64,000 nt of DNA from an uncultured Roseicyclus sp. GTDB lineage: Bacteria; Pseudomonadota; Alphaproteobacteria; Rhodobacterales; Rhodobacteraceae. The first letter of the stretch is position 1; every line of letters starts with the position of its first letter. Below the pieces are notes generated by a model. It ran no database searches. It had not been told where the DNA came from and was given only the letters and a program-made list of their open reading frames with translations. The stretch is taken from assembly GCA_947500415.1 (NCBI GenBank), contig CANMRT010000001.1:398982-462981 (forward strand), given 5' to 3'. Below, piece by piece: positions 44,251 to 53,439 of this stretch. Made by a program: the position numbers and the translations under genes.

Positions 44251-45306
44251 TCAGCGCAAGCGCTGCTCAGTTTTTGCGTCGAAGAAATAGGCATCGTCGA
44301 CGTCAAAGCCGATTCCGGTCTTGGACCCGGCTGGCGGAGCGTCCTGGTCGTGCGCTTCGACCACGATACGGGCACCGTCGGGCGCGTTGACGTAGTGGTA
44401 GCTGATGCCGCCCAAACGCTCGGACAGGTCTACGGTGTGCGTGTCTCCCGCCGTTAGCGTAACCTTATTGGGCCGCACGCCAACGGTCACTGGACCGTCC
44501 GCGGTCAGGCTTGCAGGCGCGCGCATTGTGGCGCCGCCAAGTGCTGGCACGGTCACCGTGCCACCGGCATTCACGCCGTCGAAGAAGTTCATCGCCGGGC
44601 TGCCGATGAAGCCCGCCACGAACTTGTTGTCGGGATCATTGTATAGGTGCAGCGGCGCGCCAACCTGCTCGATATAGCCCGCGCGCAGCACGACGATCTT
44701 GTCGGCAAGTGTCATCGCCTCGACCTGGTCGTGGGTGACGTAGATCATCGTGGCCCCGATTTCCTTGTGCAGACGCGCTATCTCGACCCGCATCTCGACG
44801 CGCAGCTCGGCGTCGAGGTTCGACAGTGGCTCATCGAACAGGAATACTTCCGGGCCACGCACAATCGCACGGCCAATGGCCACACGCTGACGTTGCCCAC
44901 CGGACAAAGCTACAGGTTTCCGGGCTAGGTAGTCGTCCAATTTCAGGATACGCGAAGCTTCTGAAACCTTCGATTTGATCTCATCCGCGGGGTGGCCATT
45001 CATCTTCAGGCCAAATCCCATGTTCTGCTCAACCGTCATGTGCGGGTAGAGCGCGTAGGTCTGGAAAACCATGGCCACGCCGCGCTCGGCCGGGTCAGCG
45101 CGGGTCACGTTGCGCGCACCGATCTCGATGGTGCCTTCCGTGGTCTCTTCCAACCCAGCGACCATGCGCAAAAGGGTGGACTTGCCGCAGCCCGATGGCC
45201 CAACGAACACGCAGAATTCGCCATCCTCAATGGTCAAATCAACCCCGTGAATGACCTGCGTTTGGCCATAGCGCTTGATGACGTCCGTTAGTTGCAGGCC
45301 CGACAT
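44251..45306 (-). CDS. Sugar ABC transporter ATP-binding protein (UgpC/MsmK type)
   Basis: A 351-residue ATPase with Walker [11 protein letters not shown]-loop, signature LSGGQRQR, Walker [13 protein letters not shown] and a C-terminal TOBE-like regulatory domain (about 240-351). This is the MalK/UgpC subfamily that serves CUT1 sugar importers. It is 18 nt downstream of the IclR gene on the minus strand and very likely powers the transporter encoded divergently at 46309-49588, which has no ATPase of its own. Confidence 0.93.
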   Translation of the reverse strand: MSGLQLTDVIKRYGQTQVIHGVDLTIEDGEFCVFVGPSGCGKSTLLRMVAGLEETTEGTIEIGARNVTRADPAERGVAMVFQTYALYPHMTVEQNMGFGLKMNGHPADEIKSKVSEASRILKLDDYLARKPVALSGGQRQRVAIGRAIVRGPEVFLFDEPLSNLDAELRVEMRVEIARLHKEIGATMIYVTHDQVEAMTLADKIVVLRAGYIEQVGAPLHLYNDPDNKFVAGFIGSPAMNFFDGVNAGGTVTVPALGGATMRAPASLTADGPVTVGVRPNKVTLTAGDTHTVDLSERLGGISYHYVNAPDGARIVVEAHDQDAPPAGSKTGIGFDVDDAYFFDAKTEQRLR

Positions 45307-45324
45307 GGCGGTCTCCTCCCCGTG

Positions 45325-46158
45325 TTATTCTGCTGCGTCGGGAAAGCGCCAGTCCTGCGCCTCCCCGGCTATGGATGACACCGCGGCATGGATCCGCGGC
45401 AGATGTTCCTCGAGCCCAGCTAGGCTCGTGCGTTCTGTGGATGACGTGACCGAAACCGCGCCAAGCACACGACCCGATCGGGTAATGACCGGCACGGCGA
45501 CACATATGATGCCCGGCTCATGTTCCTCGCGGTCATAGGCGTGACCTCGCGCTGCAATCGCGCGCAACTCCGCGCGCAGTTCCTCAGGCGAAGCGAGCGT
45601 ATGGGCTGTAAACGGATGGTAGCTTTGCTGGCGAAGAATTGGGTCCTGCTCAGCCTCCGGCAGGTAGGCGACCATGGCTTTGCCTACGCCAGTGCAATAG
45701 GCGGGTCCGACCTTCCCCGCCTGCGAATACATCTGCAAAGGATCGCGTGCGTTGATCTTGTCGACGTACAAAACCTGTCCGCCATCAAGCTGCGCGAGGT
45801 GGACTGTTTCACCAACCTCAGCCGAGAGCGTCTCGAGGTAAGGGCGCGCTACCGGCGCCAGCGACGCACTCTGCCAGGCGGCATGGGCAAGACGCACGAG
45901 GCGCAGTCCGGGGGCATAGGTCTGGCGATCCGGATCATAGGTCAACATGCTCTGTTTCGTCAGAACCTGCATCAATCTATAAAGCGTCGCCTTGGGGTAG
46001 GGGCTGTCGCCAAGCAGTTCGCCGAATCGCACAGGCCGACCGTAAGAGGCCACGGCATCAAGCACCGCCAAGGCCTTCCCGACCGTTCCATCTGAGCTGT
46101 CGCCGGCCTCGCCTGCCACAGGTTTTCCTCCCATTTCCGGCCCTGCGACATCCTCCAT
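45325..46158 (-). CDS. IclR family transcriptional regulator of galactoside genes
   Basis: A protein of about 277 residues with a winged helix at the N-terminal side (KALAVLDAVASYGRPVRFGELL...KATLYRLMQVL) and an IclR effector domain beginning near YLETLSAEVGETVHLAQLDGG. The start is uncertain: the frame opens at TTG 46215, which lies inside the putative divergent promoter, so ATG 46158 or 46134 is more likely. It probably represses the divergent sugar operon by binding the palindromes at 46250-46283. The inducer is probably galactose or a catabolite. Confidence 0.87.
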   Translation of the reverse strand: MEDVAGPEMGGKPVAGEAGDSSDGTVGKALAVLDAVASYGRPVRFGELLGDSPYPKATLYRLMQVLTKQSMLTYDPDRQTYAPGLRLVRLAHAAWQSASLAPVARPYLETLSAEVGETVHLAQLDGGQVLYVDKINARDPLQMYSQAGKVGPAYCTGVGKAMVAYLPEAEQDPILRQQSYHPFTAHTLASPEELRAELRAIAARGHAYDREEHEPGIICVAVPVITRSGRVLGAVSVTSSTERTSLAGLEEHLPRIHAAVSSIAGEAQDWRFPDAAE

Positions 46159-46208
46159 GACGCAGGGCGGTTTTTGCGCTTTTGCGGGGCGGGCCCGGCG
46201 CTTTGCTG

Positions 46209-46239
46209 TTGACAACCCTAGGCCGAGTCAGCGTAGGAT
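46209..46239 (+). promoter_or_regulatory. Putative promoter of the galactoside operon
   Basis: TTGACA (46209-46214) is followed by TAGGAT (46234-46239) after 19 nt, a slightly long spacer. Predicted transcription would begin just before the palindromic operator, an arrangement suited to repression. Confidence 0.45.
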
Positions 46240-46249
46240 TTCAATATAA

Positions 46250-46283
46250 GAAACCAGGTTTCATATAATGGAACCAAATTTCC
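46250..46283 (+). promoter_or_regulatory. Tandem palindromic operator, probable IclR site
   Basis: GAAACC-A-GGTTTC (46250-46262) is a perfect palindrome that extends to near 12-bp arms. A related imperfect palindrome GGAA-N6-TTCC lies at 46270-46283. The two centres are about 20.5 nt apart, close to two helical turns, as expected for two regulator dimers side by side. The pair lies 26-59 nt before the ATG of the binding-protein gene. Confidence 0.7.
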
Positions 46284-46308
46284 AGACGGGATCACTAGGG
46301 AGGACACC

Positions 46309-47571
46309 ATGCGATCCATCTTCAAAACTGGCGCCACGGCGCTGGCAGCAGCCACTATGCTTTCGGGCGTCGCTTATGCGGACGGTCACGGCGTATCGGG
46401 CCCGCTGCGCATTTTCTCGGACATGTCGAACCCAGCACCGCGCGCGGTTATGGAAGGCATGGTTGAGCGCTTCACGGAAGCCAACCCTGACGTCGAAGTC
46501 GAGCTGGTCATCACCGACCGCGAAGCTTGGAAAACGCAGATCCGCAACGTTCTGCAGTCCGGCACCGCCGACATCGTGAACTGGTACGCCGGTAACCGCA
46601 TGGCGCCCTACGTAGATGCGGGCCTGTTCATGGACATCTCTGACCTTTGGGAAGAGGGCGGTCTGACTGAAACGCTCGCCTCCACCCAAGGCTCCATGAC
46701 GATGGATGACGGCATCTGGGGCGTTCCCTACACGTATTATCAGTGGGGCGTTTACTACCGCGAGGACATCTTCGCCGAGCTCGGCCTTGAAGCGCCGACC
46801 ACGTGGGAAGAAGAGCTTTCGAACTGCCAGGCCATCATCGATTCCGGTCGTGCCTGCTACACCATCGGCACCAAGTTCCTTTGGACCGCCGGCGGTTGGT
46901 TCGACTACCTGAACATGCGCACCAACGGCTACGACTTCCACATGGCCCTGACGGCCGGTGAAGTTGAGTGGACCGACGATCGCGTCCGCGCAACGTTCGA
47001 AAACTGGGCGACCCTGATAGAAATGGGTGCCTTCATTGCGGATCACCAGACCTACTCTTGGCAGGAAGCGCTTCCCTTCATGGTCAACGGCGAAGCTGCC
47101 GCTTACCTGATGGGTAACTTCGCCGTGGCACCGCTGCGCGAAGCTGGCCTTTCCGACGATCAACTGGGCTTCTACCAGTTCCCGCAGATCGATCCTTCGA
47201 TCGAGCCGGGCGAAGACGCACCAACCGACACTTTCCACATCGCGGCCAACGCCGAGAACGTGGAAGCGGCTGAAGCGTTCCTTCTGTTCGTGGCTTCCGC
47301 TGAAAACCAGACGCTCATCAACAACGGTGACAACCTGGGTCAGCTGCCTGTCAACGCCAACTCCGGCGTCGATGATGATGAGTTCCTGAATGCAGGTTTC
47401 GAGATGCTCTCGCAGAATGCAGGCGGCGGCATCGCGCAGTTCTTCGACCGCGATGCACCAGCTGAAATGGCGCAGGTCGCTATGCAGGGCTTCCAGCAGT
47501 TCATGGTTGATCCGTCGACCCTGGACCAGGTTCTCCAGATCCTCGAGCAGGCACGCGGCCGGATCTACTGA
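46309..47571 (+). CDS. Sugar ABC transporter substrate-binding protein
   Basis: A 420-residue extracellular solute-binding family 1 protein with signal peptide MRSIFKTGATALAAATMLSGVAYA. The mature part has typical features: LRIFSDMSNPAPRAVMEGMVERFTEANPD and, at the hinge, GIWGVPYTYYQWGVYYREDIFAE. It should bind an alpha- or beta-galactoside, judged by the enzymes in the operon. AGGGAGG precedes the ATG. A strong hairpin follows it, which usually raises binding-protein mRNA relative to the permeases. Confidence 0.92.
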   Translation: MRSIFKTGATALAAATMLSGVAYADGHGVSGPLRIFSDMSNPAPRAVMEGMVERFTEANPDVEVELVITDREAWKTQIRNVLQSGTADIVNWYAGNRMAPYVDAGLFMDISDLWEEGGLTETLASTQGSMTMDDGIWGVPYTYYQWGVYYREDIFAELGLEAPTTWEEELSNCQAIIDSGRACYTIGTKFLWTAGGWFDYLNMRTNGYDFHMALTAGEVEWTDDRVRATFENWATLIEMGAFIADHQTYSWQEALPFMVNGEAAAYLMGNFAVAPLREAGLSDDQLGFYQFPQIDPSIEPGEDAPTDTFHIAANAENVEAAEAFLLFVASAENQTLINNGDNLGQLPVNANSGVDDDEFLNAGFEMLSQNAGGGIAQFFDRDAPAEMAQVAMQGFQQFMVDPSTLDQVLQILEQARGRIY

Positions 47572-47595
47572 TCCCCGTACTCTGATCTAGAATCC

Positions 47596-47643
47596 GTTCG
47601 GCCCGCCACATGTGCGGGCCGAACATCCCCCTCCCGCCGGGAG
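47596..47643 (+). terminator. Stem-loops between binding protein and permease genes
   Basis: GTTCGGCCCGC (47596-47606) and GCGGGCCGAAC (47614-47624) form an 11-bp perfect stem with a 7-nt loop. A second stem CTCCC-GCC-GGGAG follows at 47631-47643. Similar structures after sugar-binding-protein genes cause partial termination and stabilise the upstream mRNA. Confidence 0.7.
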
Positions 47644-47686
47644 CAACGGCGGACTAATTTCCGATAGATCCGAGAGGACCGGACGC

Positions 47687-48730
47687 ATGGCTTCTGTCAC
47701 GACCGACACCCCGATCCACAACAACGATCCGGCGCCACGGGCCAAGATCAGCCAACAGGCCATTGCGCCTTGGTTGTTCCTGCTGCCCGCGTTTCTCTTC
47801 TTCGCGGTCTATGTGATCATCCCGATTTTCCAGAGCTTCTACATTTCGGCCTACGAGTGGAACGGTCTCTATTCCCCCGAATACCGCGCCGTAGCAGGCA
47901 GCGAGATGACCGACCTCGAATGTACTGAGCTTGGCAACCGCGCCGCCCGCACCGAAGGCTGCGAGCCGACCGGCGAAAACGTCTGGACCGGCGAATACGT
48001 AGGTTTCGAGAACTACCGAAACCTCTGGACCGACCCGTTCTTCTGGACCTCGCTCAAGAATAATGTCCTTTGGCTGCTCCTCTACTTCCTGGCCATTCCT
48101 GGTGGCCTCTTCATCTCTCTCTTCCTGAACCAGAAGGTTTTCGGGATGCGACTCTATAAGTCGCTATTCTTCTTCCCTTTCGTTCTGTCTCAGGTTGTCG
48201 TGGGCTTGGTGTTCAGCTGGTTCTACTTACCGAATGAGGGCCTCCTGAACGAGGTGCTCAGTTGGTTCAATGGCCCCAGAACGAACATCCTCGGCTCAAA
48301 CGACTACGCCACCTACGGCATTATCGCCGCGGGCCTCTGGCCCCAGACCGCCTATTGCATGATCCTGTATCTCACGGGCCTCAACGCTGTGGACCCTGAA
48401 CAGATCGAGGCCGCGCGCCTTGATGGGGCTAAGGGTCCCAAGATGCTCTGGTACGTGGTGCTGCCGCAGCTCTGGCCCGCTACCTTCATCGCTATCGTGG
48501 TGACGGTCATCGGCGCGCTGCGGTCCTTCGACCTGATCACGATCATGACGAACGGTGGACCGGGTTTCTACAACACCTCAGTGCTCGCCTTCTACATGTA
48601 CGACGTGGCGTTGTCTGAGTTCGGGTTCAGGATGGGCTATGGCTCGGCCATTGCCGTGATCCTGTTCCTTATCATGATGGTCTATATCGCCGGCTTCCTT
48701 TGGAAGATGTGGCGTGACGAGAAAGGATGA
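47687..48730 (+). CDS. Sugar ABC transporter permease (MalF/UgpA type)
   Basis: A 347-residue inner-membrane protein with six or more helices. The EAA loop that contacts the ATPase is near EQIEAARLDGAKGPKMLWYVVLPQLWP. A Cys-containing periplasmic insertion (about residues 60-100, LECTELGNRAARTEGCEP) follows the first helix. ATG 47687 follows GAGAGGA. It forms the channel with the next protein. Confidence 0.92.
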   Translation: MASVTTDTPIHNNDPAPRAKISQQAIAPWLFLLPAFLFFAVYVIIPIFQSFYISAYEWNGLYSPEYRAVAGSEMTDLECTELGNRAARTEGCEPTGENVWTGEYVGFENYRNLWTDPFFWTSLKNNVLWLLLYFLAIPGGLFISLFLNQKVFGMRLYKSLFFFPFVLSQVVVGLVFSWFYLPNEGLLNEVLSWFNGPRTNILGSNDYATYGIIAAGLWPQTAYCMILYLTGLNAVDPEQIEAARLDGAKGPKMLWYVVLPQLWPATFIAIVVTVIGALRSFDLITIMTNGGPGFYNTSVLAFYMYDVALSEFGFRMGYGSAIAVILFLIMMVYIAGFLWKMWRDEKG

Positions 48731-48736
48731 TCTGAC

Positions 48737-49588
48737 ATGTTTCCTCGTCCGATTGAGCAATATAACCCCGGTGCCCGTGTCGCTTATCAGGCGGTACTTC
48801 CCGTCGTCTTGCTGCTGTGGCTGATCCCGCTTCTGGCTGTCATGTGGTTCTCCATCAAGCCGGGAGAGGATTTTACGACCGGCAACTACTGGGGCTGGCC
48901 TGAGAATGGCTTCCAGGGGATCGCAAACTACATGACGGTGTTCACGCAGTCCGCGATGCCGCAATACCTGTGGAACTCAGTTATCATTACTGTGCCCACA
49001 ATGTTCGGCGCCGTCGCGCTAAGCTGCATGACCGGCTTCGCGCTTGGTGTGTATCGGTTCAAAGGCAATTTGCTGATCTTCTTCATGTTCGTGGCCGGTA
49101 ACTTTGTCCCCTTCCAGATTCTTATGGTTCCGGTTCGTGACCTGACTGACCAGATGGGCCTCTACGACACGCGTCTGGGCCTGATCCTGTTCCACGTCGC
49201 CTTCCAGACTGGGTTCTGCACTCTATTCATGCGCAACTTCATCCGTGCGCTTCCACGTGCCCTGATCGAAGCCGCCCGCGTTGAAGGCATCAGCGAATGG
49301 CGCATCTTCTGGTTCGTCGTCCTGCCCCTGATGAAGCCCGCGATTGCAGCACTCTGCGTGCTGATCTTCACCTTCATCTGGAACGACTTCTTCTGGGCCG
49401 TCGTCTTGACGCAAAGTCCGGAAAGTCAGCCCGTGACAGCCGGCATCACGGCCTTTAATGGCCAGTACCGCGCCATGTATCACCTGATGTCTGCAGGCTC
49501 GATTGTCGCGGCCATCCCGCCGGTCGCCATGTTCTTCCTGATGCAGAAGCACTTCATCGCAGGCCTGACGCTCGGCGCCGTTAAGTAA
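48737..49588 (+). CDS. Sugar ABC transporter permease (MalG/UgpE type)
   Basis: A 283-residue permease with the EAA loop near ALIEAARVEGISEWRIFWFVVLPLMKP and the conserved C-terminal segment MFFLMQKHFIAGLTLGAVK. It is 6 nt from the preceding gene, and the two should form a heterodimeric CUT1 channel. ATPase function is supplied by the divergent gene at 44251. Confidence 0.93.
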   Translation: MFPRPIEQYNPGARVAYQAVLPVVLLLWLIPLLAVMWFSIKPGEDFTTGNYWGWPENGFQGIANYMTVFTQSAMPQYLWNSVIITVPTMFGAVALSCMTGFALGVYRFKGNLLIFFMFVAGNFVPFQILMVPVRDLTDQMGLYDTRLGLILFHVAFQTGFCTLFMRNFIRALPRALIEAARVEGISEWRIFWFVVLPLMKPAIAALCVLIFTFIWNDFFWAVVLTQSPESQPVTAGITAFNGQYRAMYHLMSAGSIVAAIPPVAMFFLMQKHFIAGLTLGAVK

Positions 49589-49599
49589 GGAAATCGGCC

Positions 49600-51759
49600 A
49601 TGGATGTGGCTTTTGACAGCAAGACTGCTGACGGCTTGCCCGTGGGTGCAAAGGCCGTCCATGCCGCGCGGCCTGTGCGGACCTGGCGCCTCGACGATGA
49701 CGGCCGGCAGACGATGGTGCTGGCCGCAACTGGCGACAGACTGCCCGAAGTCGTTTACTGGGGCGCGCCCCTGCCTTTCGACGATGATCTTGAGGCATTG
49801 CACCGTGCGCATGAGTTGGACGTCACCGGCGGCATGCTGGACGAAAACCCCGACCTGTCGCTTTGCCCCGAAGCCGTGCGCACGTTCCCCGGACAACCCG
49901 GTCTGATCCTGCGCGACGGGGATGGCACGCCTTTGTTGCCCAAGTTTTGTTTCGTGGATGACGAGAAATCCGATGATGCGCTGACCCTTCGGTACGCTGA
50001 TGAGGCCAACGGAATATCTCTCACTTTCCTCTTTGCAACCGACGCTTCCACACGCATCATCACAGCCAAAACGCGCCTCGATGCCACACGCGCCGTGCAT
50101 CTTCACTGGCTTGCCGCCCCCGTCTTGCCTGCTCCGCAGCAAAGCGATGAGATGATCGATTTCGCGGGCCGTTGGACGGGCGAATTCCAACCAAACCGCA
50201 CCGCTTGGTCCCCCGGAATGCGCTACCGCGAAAACCGCACGGGCCGCACCGGGCACGAACATTTCCCTGGTCTGCTGATCCCTTGTTCTGGCTGCACCAA
50301 CACGAAAGGTGAGGCCTACGGTTTCCACTACGGTTGGTCCGGTGGGCACAAGATGATTGCGGAGGAGCTGCCAGATGGCCGCCGCCAGATCCAGTTCGGC
50401 CATGCCGCCCGCATGGAAACGCAAGCCGCTAAGTCATTCGAATCCGCGACCCTGTACGTGACGTATTCGCACAAGGGTCTGAACGGCTGCGCGGTCAGCT
50501 TTCAGCGCCATTTGCGCGACCGGATCGTGACATGGCCGGACAAGAACCGGCTGCGACCCGTGCACTACAATTGCTGGGAAGCCGTCTACTTTGACCATAA
50601 ACTCGACGTCCTCAAAGACATCGCCGCCCGTGCCGCCGACCTCGGCGCTGAGCGTTTCGTCCTCGATGACGGCTGGTTCGGCCAACGCGATGATGACACG
50701 CGCAGCCTTTCGGATTGGGAAGTTGACCCCCGCAAATACCCCGATGGCCTTGGCCCGCTGATCGACCATGTCCATTCGTTGGACATGACCTTCGGCATCT
50801 GGTTCGAGCCCGAAATGATCAACCCCGACAGCGACATCCACCGCGCCCATCCCGATTGGGCGCTTGGGGGGGAGGATCAGACGCTCGGACGCCAGCAAAA
50901 GGCCCTTAACATGGGCCTGCCCGAAGTGCGCGATTTCATATATGGCCGTATGGCTGCAATCCTCGCCGCGCACCCCATCGATTACATCAAATGGGACCAC
51001 AACCGTGTGCTTCCCATGCCGGATGCAGACCAGACACGGGGCTCCTATACGCTGATCGACCGTCTCCGCGCGGACTTCCCACATGTTGAGATCGAAAGCT
51101 GCGCATCCGGCGGTGGTCGCATCGACTTCGGCATCATGAAGCGTACGCAACGCGTTTGGCTTTCTGACAGCAACGATGCCCTCGAACGCCTCCGCATCCA
51201 GCATGATGCGGCCCTATTTCTGCCGATAGCCGTCACCGGCTCCCACGTCGGCCCGCGCCGATGCCATACGTCTGGCCGCATCTTCGATATCTCCTTCCGC
51301 GCATGGGTCGCCGCCCAACGGCACATGGGGTTTGAGATGGACCCACGGGAGCTGGACGAACGCGAAGCCGCCGTGCTTCGCGAAGTCACCAGTTGGTGGA
51401 AACACAACCGCACCTGGATGCTCGGCGCAGATATCCTCCGCCTCGATAGCGCAGATTCGGCGGTCATGGCTGAGCAACAGATGACGCGCGAAGGCGACCG
51501 TTTCGTGGTCTTCGCAGGCAAGGCTGCAACCTCTGACCAAATCGCCCCGCGCCCCCTGCGCCTTACTGCGCTCGACCCGGACGCCCGGTACCGCATCACC
51601 TTGATGAACCGTGGCACCGCCCCGGCACTTTCCCGCGGGATGCCCGCGCTCAAGGACGGTCCCATTGAGGTTTCGGGCGCATGGCTTATGCATCACGGCC
51701 TGACCTTGCCTTGGAATTACCCGGACACCATGTGGGTGCTTGAGGGAGAACGCCTTTGA
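49600..51759 (+). CDS. Alpha-galactosidase (GH36)
   Basis: A 719-residue glycoside hydrolase family 36 enzyme. The catalytic barrel shows FVLDDGWFG, GIWFEPEM, the nucleophile Asp in YIKWDHNR, CASGGGRID, and the acid/base Asp in SDSND. There is no signal peptide, so it cleaves imported alpha-galactosides in the cytoplasm. A GGAAATC site precedes the ATG. Its TGA overlaps the TTG start of the next gene, so translation is coupled. Confidence 0.94.
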   Translation: MDVAFDSKTADGLPVGAKAVHAARPVRTWRLDDDGRQTMVLAATGDRLPEVVYWGAPLPFDDDLEALHRAHELDVTGGMLDENPDLSLCPEAVRTFPGQPGLILRDGDGTPLLPKFCFVDDEKSDDALTLRYADEANGISLTFLFATDASTRIITAKTRLDATRAVHLHWLAAPVLPAPQQSDEMIDFAGRWTGEFQPNRTAWSPGMRYRENRTGRTGHEHFPGLLIPCSGCTNTKGEAYGFHYGWSGGHKMIAEELPDGRRQIQFGHAARMETQAAKSFESATLYVTYSHKGLNGCAVSFQRHLRDRIVTWPDKNRLRPVHYNCWEAVYFDHKLDVLKDIAARAADLGAERFVLDDGWFGQRDDDTRSLSDWEVDPRKYPDGLGPLIDHVHSLDMTFGIWFEPEMINPDSDIHRAHPDWALGGEDQTLGRQQKALNMGLPEVRDFIYGRMAAILAAHPIDYIKWDHNRVLPMPDADQTRGSYTLIDRLRADFPHVEIESCASGGGRIDFGIMKRTQRVWLSDSNDALERLRIQHDAALFLPIAVTGSHVGPRRCHTSGRIFDISFRAWVAAQRHMGFEMDPRELDEREAAVLREVTSWWKHNRTWMLGADILRLDSADSAVMAEQQMTREGDRFVVFAGKAATSDQIAPRPLRLTALDPDARYRITLMNRGTAPALSRGMPALKDGPIEVSGAWLMHHGLTLPWNYPDTMWVLEGERL

Positions 51760-52529
51760 CGACCGAAACAGCCATATACCCTGACCTTAACGGAGCCTCT
51801 GTCTATATCACCGGGGGCGGCTCCGGGATCGGGGCGTCACTGACCGAAGGCTTCCTACGGCAAGGCGCAAAGGTCGCCTATGTCCAACGTTCACCCAGCG
51901 ACGATTTCGTCGAGGAGATGGCTGAAAAAACCGGCAACCGCCCCTTGGGTCTTGTGTGCGACATCACCGACACAGAACGCCTCCGCGCGACCATAATTGA
52001 GGCATCCGAGGCTAACGGTCCCGTCACGGTGCTGGTCAACAACGCCGCCAACGACAAGCGCCATAACACGTTGGAAGTGGATGAAGAGTTTTGGGATTGG
52101 TCCCAATCGATCAACCTCAAAGCCTACTTCTTTGGCTGCCAAGCGGTCATTGATGGCATGCGCGCCGCTGGCGGCGGCTCCATCATTAACATGTCCTCGA
52201 TCAGCTACATGATGGGCAACGCGGGCTACCCGGCCTACACAACCGCCAATGGCGGCATCACAGCGATGACCCGTTCGCTCGCCCGCGAGTTTGGCCCCGA
52301 CCGTATTCGCGTGAATGCGCTCGCCCCCGGCTGGGTGCTCACCGAAAAGCAGCTAGAGATGTGGGCCTCCCCGGAAGGGCTCGACGCGCATATGGAACGC
52401 ATGTGCCTGAAAGAGCATTTGAAGCCAGAAGATATCGTCGGCGGCACGCTTTTCCTGGCCTCAAAGACGTCTAAGGCCATGACGGGCCAGACGATGGTCA
52501 TCGATGGGGGCGTGGTGACAACCGGATGA
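51756..52529 (+). CDS. SDR oxidoreductase, galactose dehydrogenase-like, lacking catalytic Lys
   Basis: A 257-residue classical SDR starting at TTG 51756 within the stop of the alpha-galactosidase gene. The cofactor loop is TGGGSGIG (19-26), and the NNAA motif (95-98), Asn120 and Ser148 of the active site are present. At the YxxxK position the protein reads Y161-T-T-A-N165, so the catalytic Lys is Asn (codon AAT 52248-52250). The operon suggests oxidation of D-galactose to galactonolactone. With Lys missing, activity is doubtful or uses another mechanism. It couples to dgoK by a 4-nt overlap. Confidence 0.85.
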   Translation: MTTETAIYPDLNGASVYITGGGSGIGASLTEGFLRQGAKVAYVQRSPSDDFVEEMAEKTGNRPLGLVCDITDTERLRATIIEASEANGPVTVLVNNAANDKRHNTLEVDEEFWDWSQSINLKAYFFGCQAVIDGMRAAGGGSIINMSSISYMMGNAGYPAYTTANGGITAMTRSLAREFGPDRIRVNALAPGWVLTEKQLEMWASPEGLDAHMERMCLKEHLKPEDIVGGTLFLASKTSKAMTGQTMVIDGGVVTTG

Positions 52530-53437
52530 GCGGTCAGACCACATATGCCGACTGGATTGCGGTCGATTGGGGCACAACCCATCTGCGCGCTTGGGCCATG
52601 GTTGGTGACGTCGCCAAAGCCGAAGCTACGAGCGCCGACGGCATGGGCACACTCAACCGTGACGGGTTCGAGCCTGCGTTGTTGCGTTTGATCGAGCCGT
52701 GGTTGGGCCAAGGCACAATCCCCATAATGGCCTGTGGCATGGTCGGCGCGCGCCAGGGCTGGTTCGAAGCTCCTTACGTCGCCGTGCCCACCAAGCCGGG
52801 TTGCCTGATGCCTGTTCACGCCGCCACAAACGACCCCCGTCTCAACGTGATGATCATCCCCGGCCTCAGCCAGTCTGAACAGCCAGATGTCATGCGTGGT
52901 GAGGAAACCCAGATAGCGGGCTTCCTTGCGTCGTTCCCAAAATTCGATGGGGTGCTTTGCCTTCCCGGCACCCACGCCAAGTGGGCACGCATTTCAGCGG
53001 AGGAGGTCGTAAGCTTCCAGACCTGCATGACGGGGGAGCTCTTCCAACTCATCGCCGAAAAATCCGTCCTGCGCCATTCCATCGGTGCCGCAGGCGAAGA
53101 CCCTGAGGCCTTTGCCGAGGCTGTCTCTGACACCATTTCTCGCCCAGAAAAGCTGGCTCAACGCCTCTTCGGCCTGCGCGCGGAAAACGTGCTGAACAAC
53201 CTTGCGGCCACAACCGCTCGCGCGCGGTTGTCCGGCTACTTGATCGGCGCGGAACTGGCGGCAACCAAACCCTATTGGCTCGGGCAAGAGGTTGCGTTGG
53301 CAGGCTCACCCGCACTCGCCTCCGCCTATGCGTCGGCGCTCAAAACGCAGGGCGTGGTGGCGCAGGTCCATGATGCAGGCCCCCTCACGCGCGCGGGTCT
53401 GGCCCGCGTCCATGCCGCAATGACGGAGAACGCTTAG
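52526..53437 (+). CDS. dgoK: 2-dehydro-3-deoxygalactonokinase
   Basis: A 303-residue sugar acid kinase with N-terminal phosphate-binding pattern [13 protein letters not shown] and the family blocks [15 protein letters not shown] and [11 protein letters not shown]. It phosphorylates 2-keto-3-deoxygalactonate at C6 in the De Ley-Doudoroff pathway. It is coupled upstream to the SDR and is 2 nt from dgoA. Confidence 0.94.
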   Translation: MSGQTTYADWIAVDWGTTHLRAWAMVGDVAKAEATSADGMGTLNRDGFEPALLRLIEPWLGQGTIPIMACGMVGARQGWFEAPYVAVPTKPGCLMPVHAATNDPRLNVMIIPGLSQSEQPDVMRGEETQIAGFLASFPKFDGVLCLPGTHAKWARISAEEVVSFQTCMTGELFQLIAEKSVLRHSIGAAGEDPEAFAEAVSDTISRPEKLAQRLFGLRAENVLNNLAATTARARLSGYLIGAELAATKPYWLGQEVALAGSPALASAYASALKTQGVVAQVHDAGPLTRAGLARVHAAMTENA

Positions 53438-53439
53438 CC

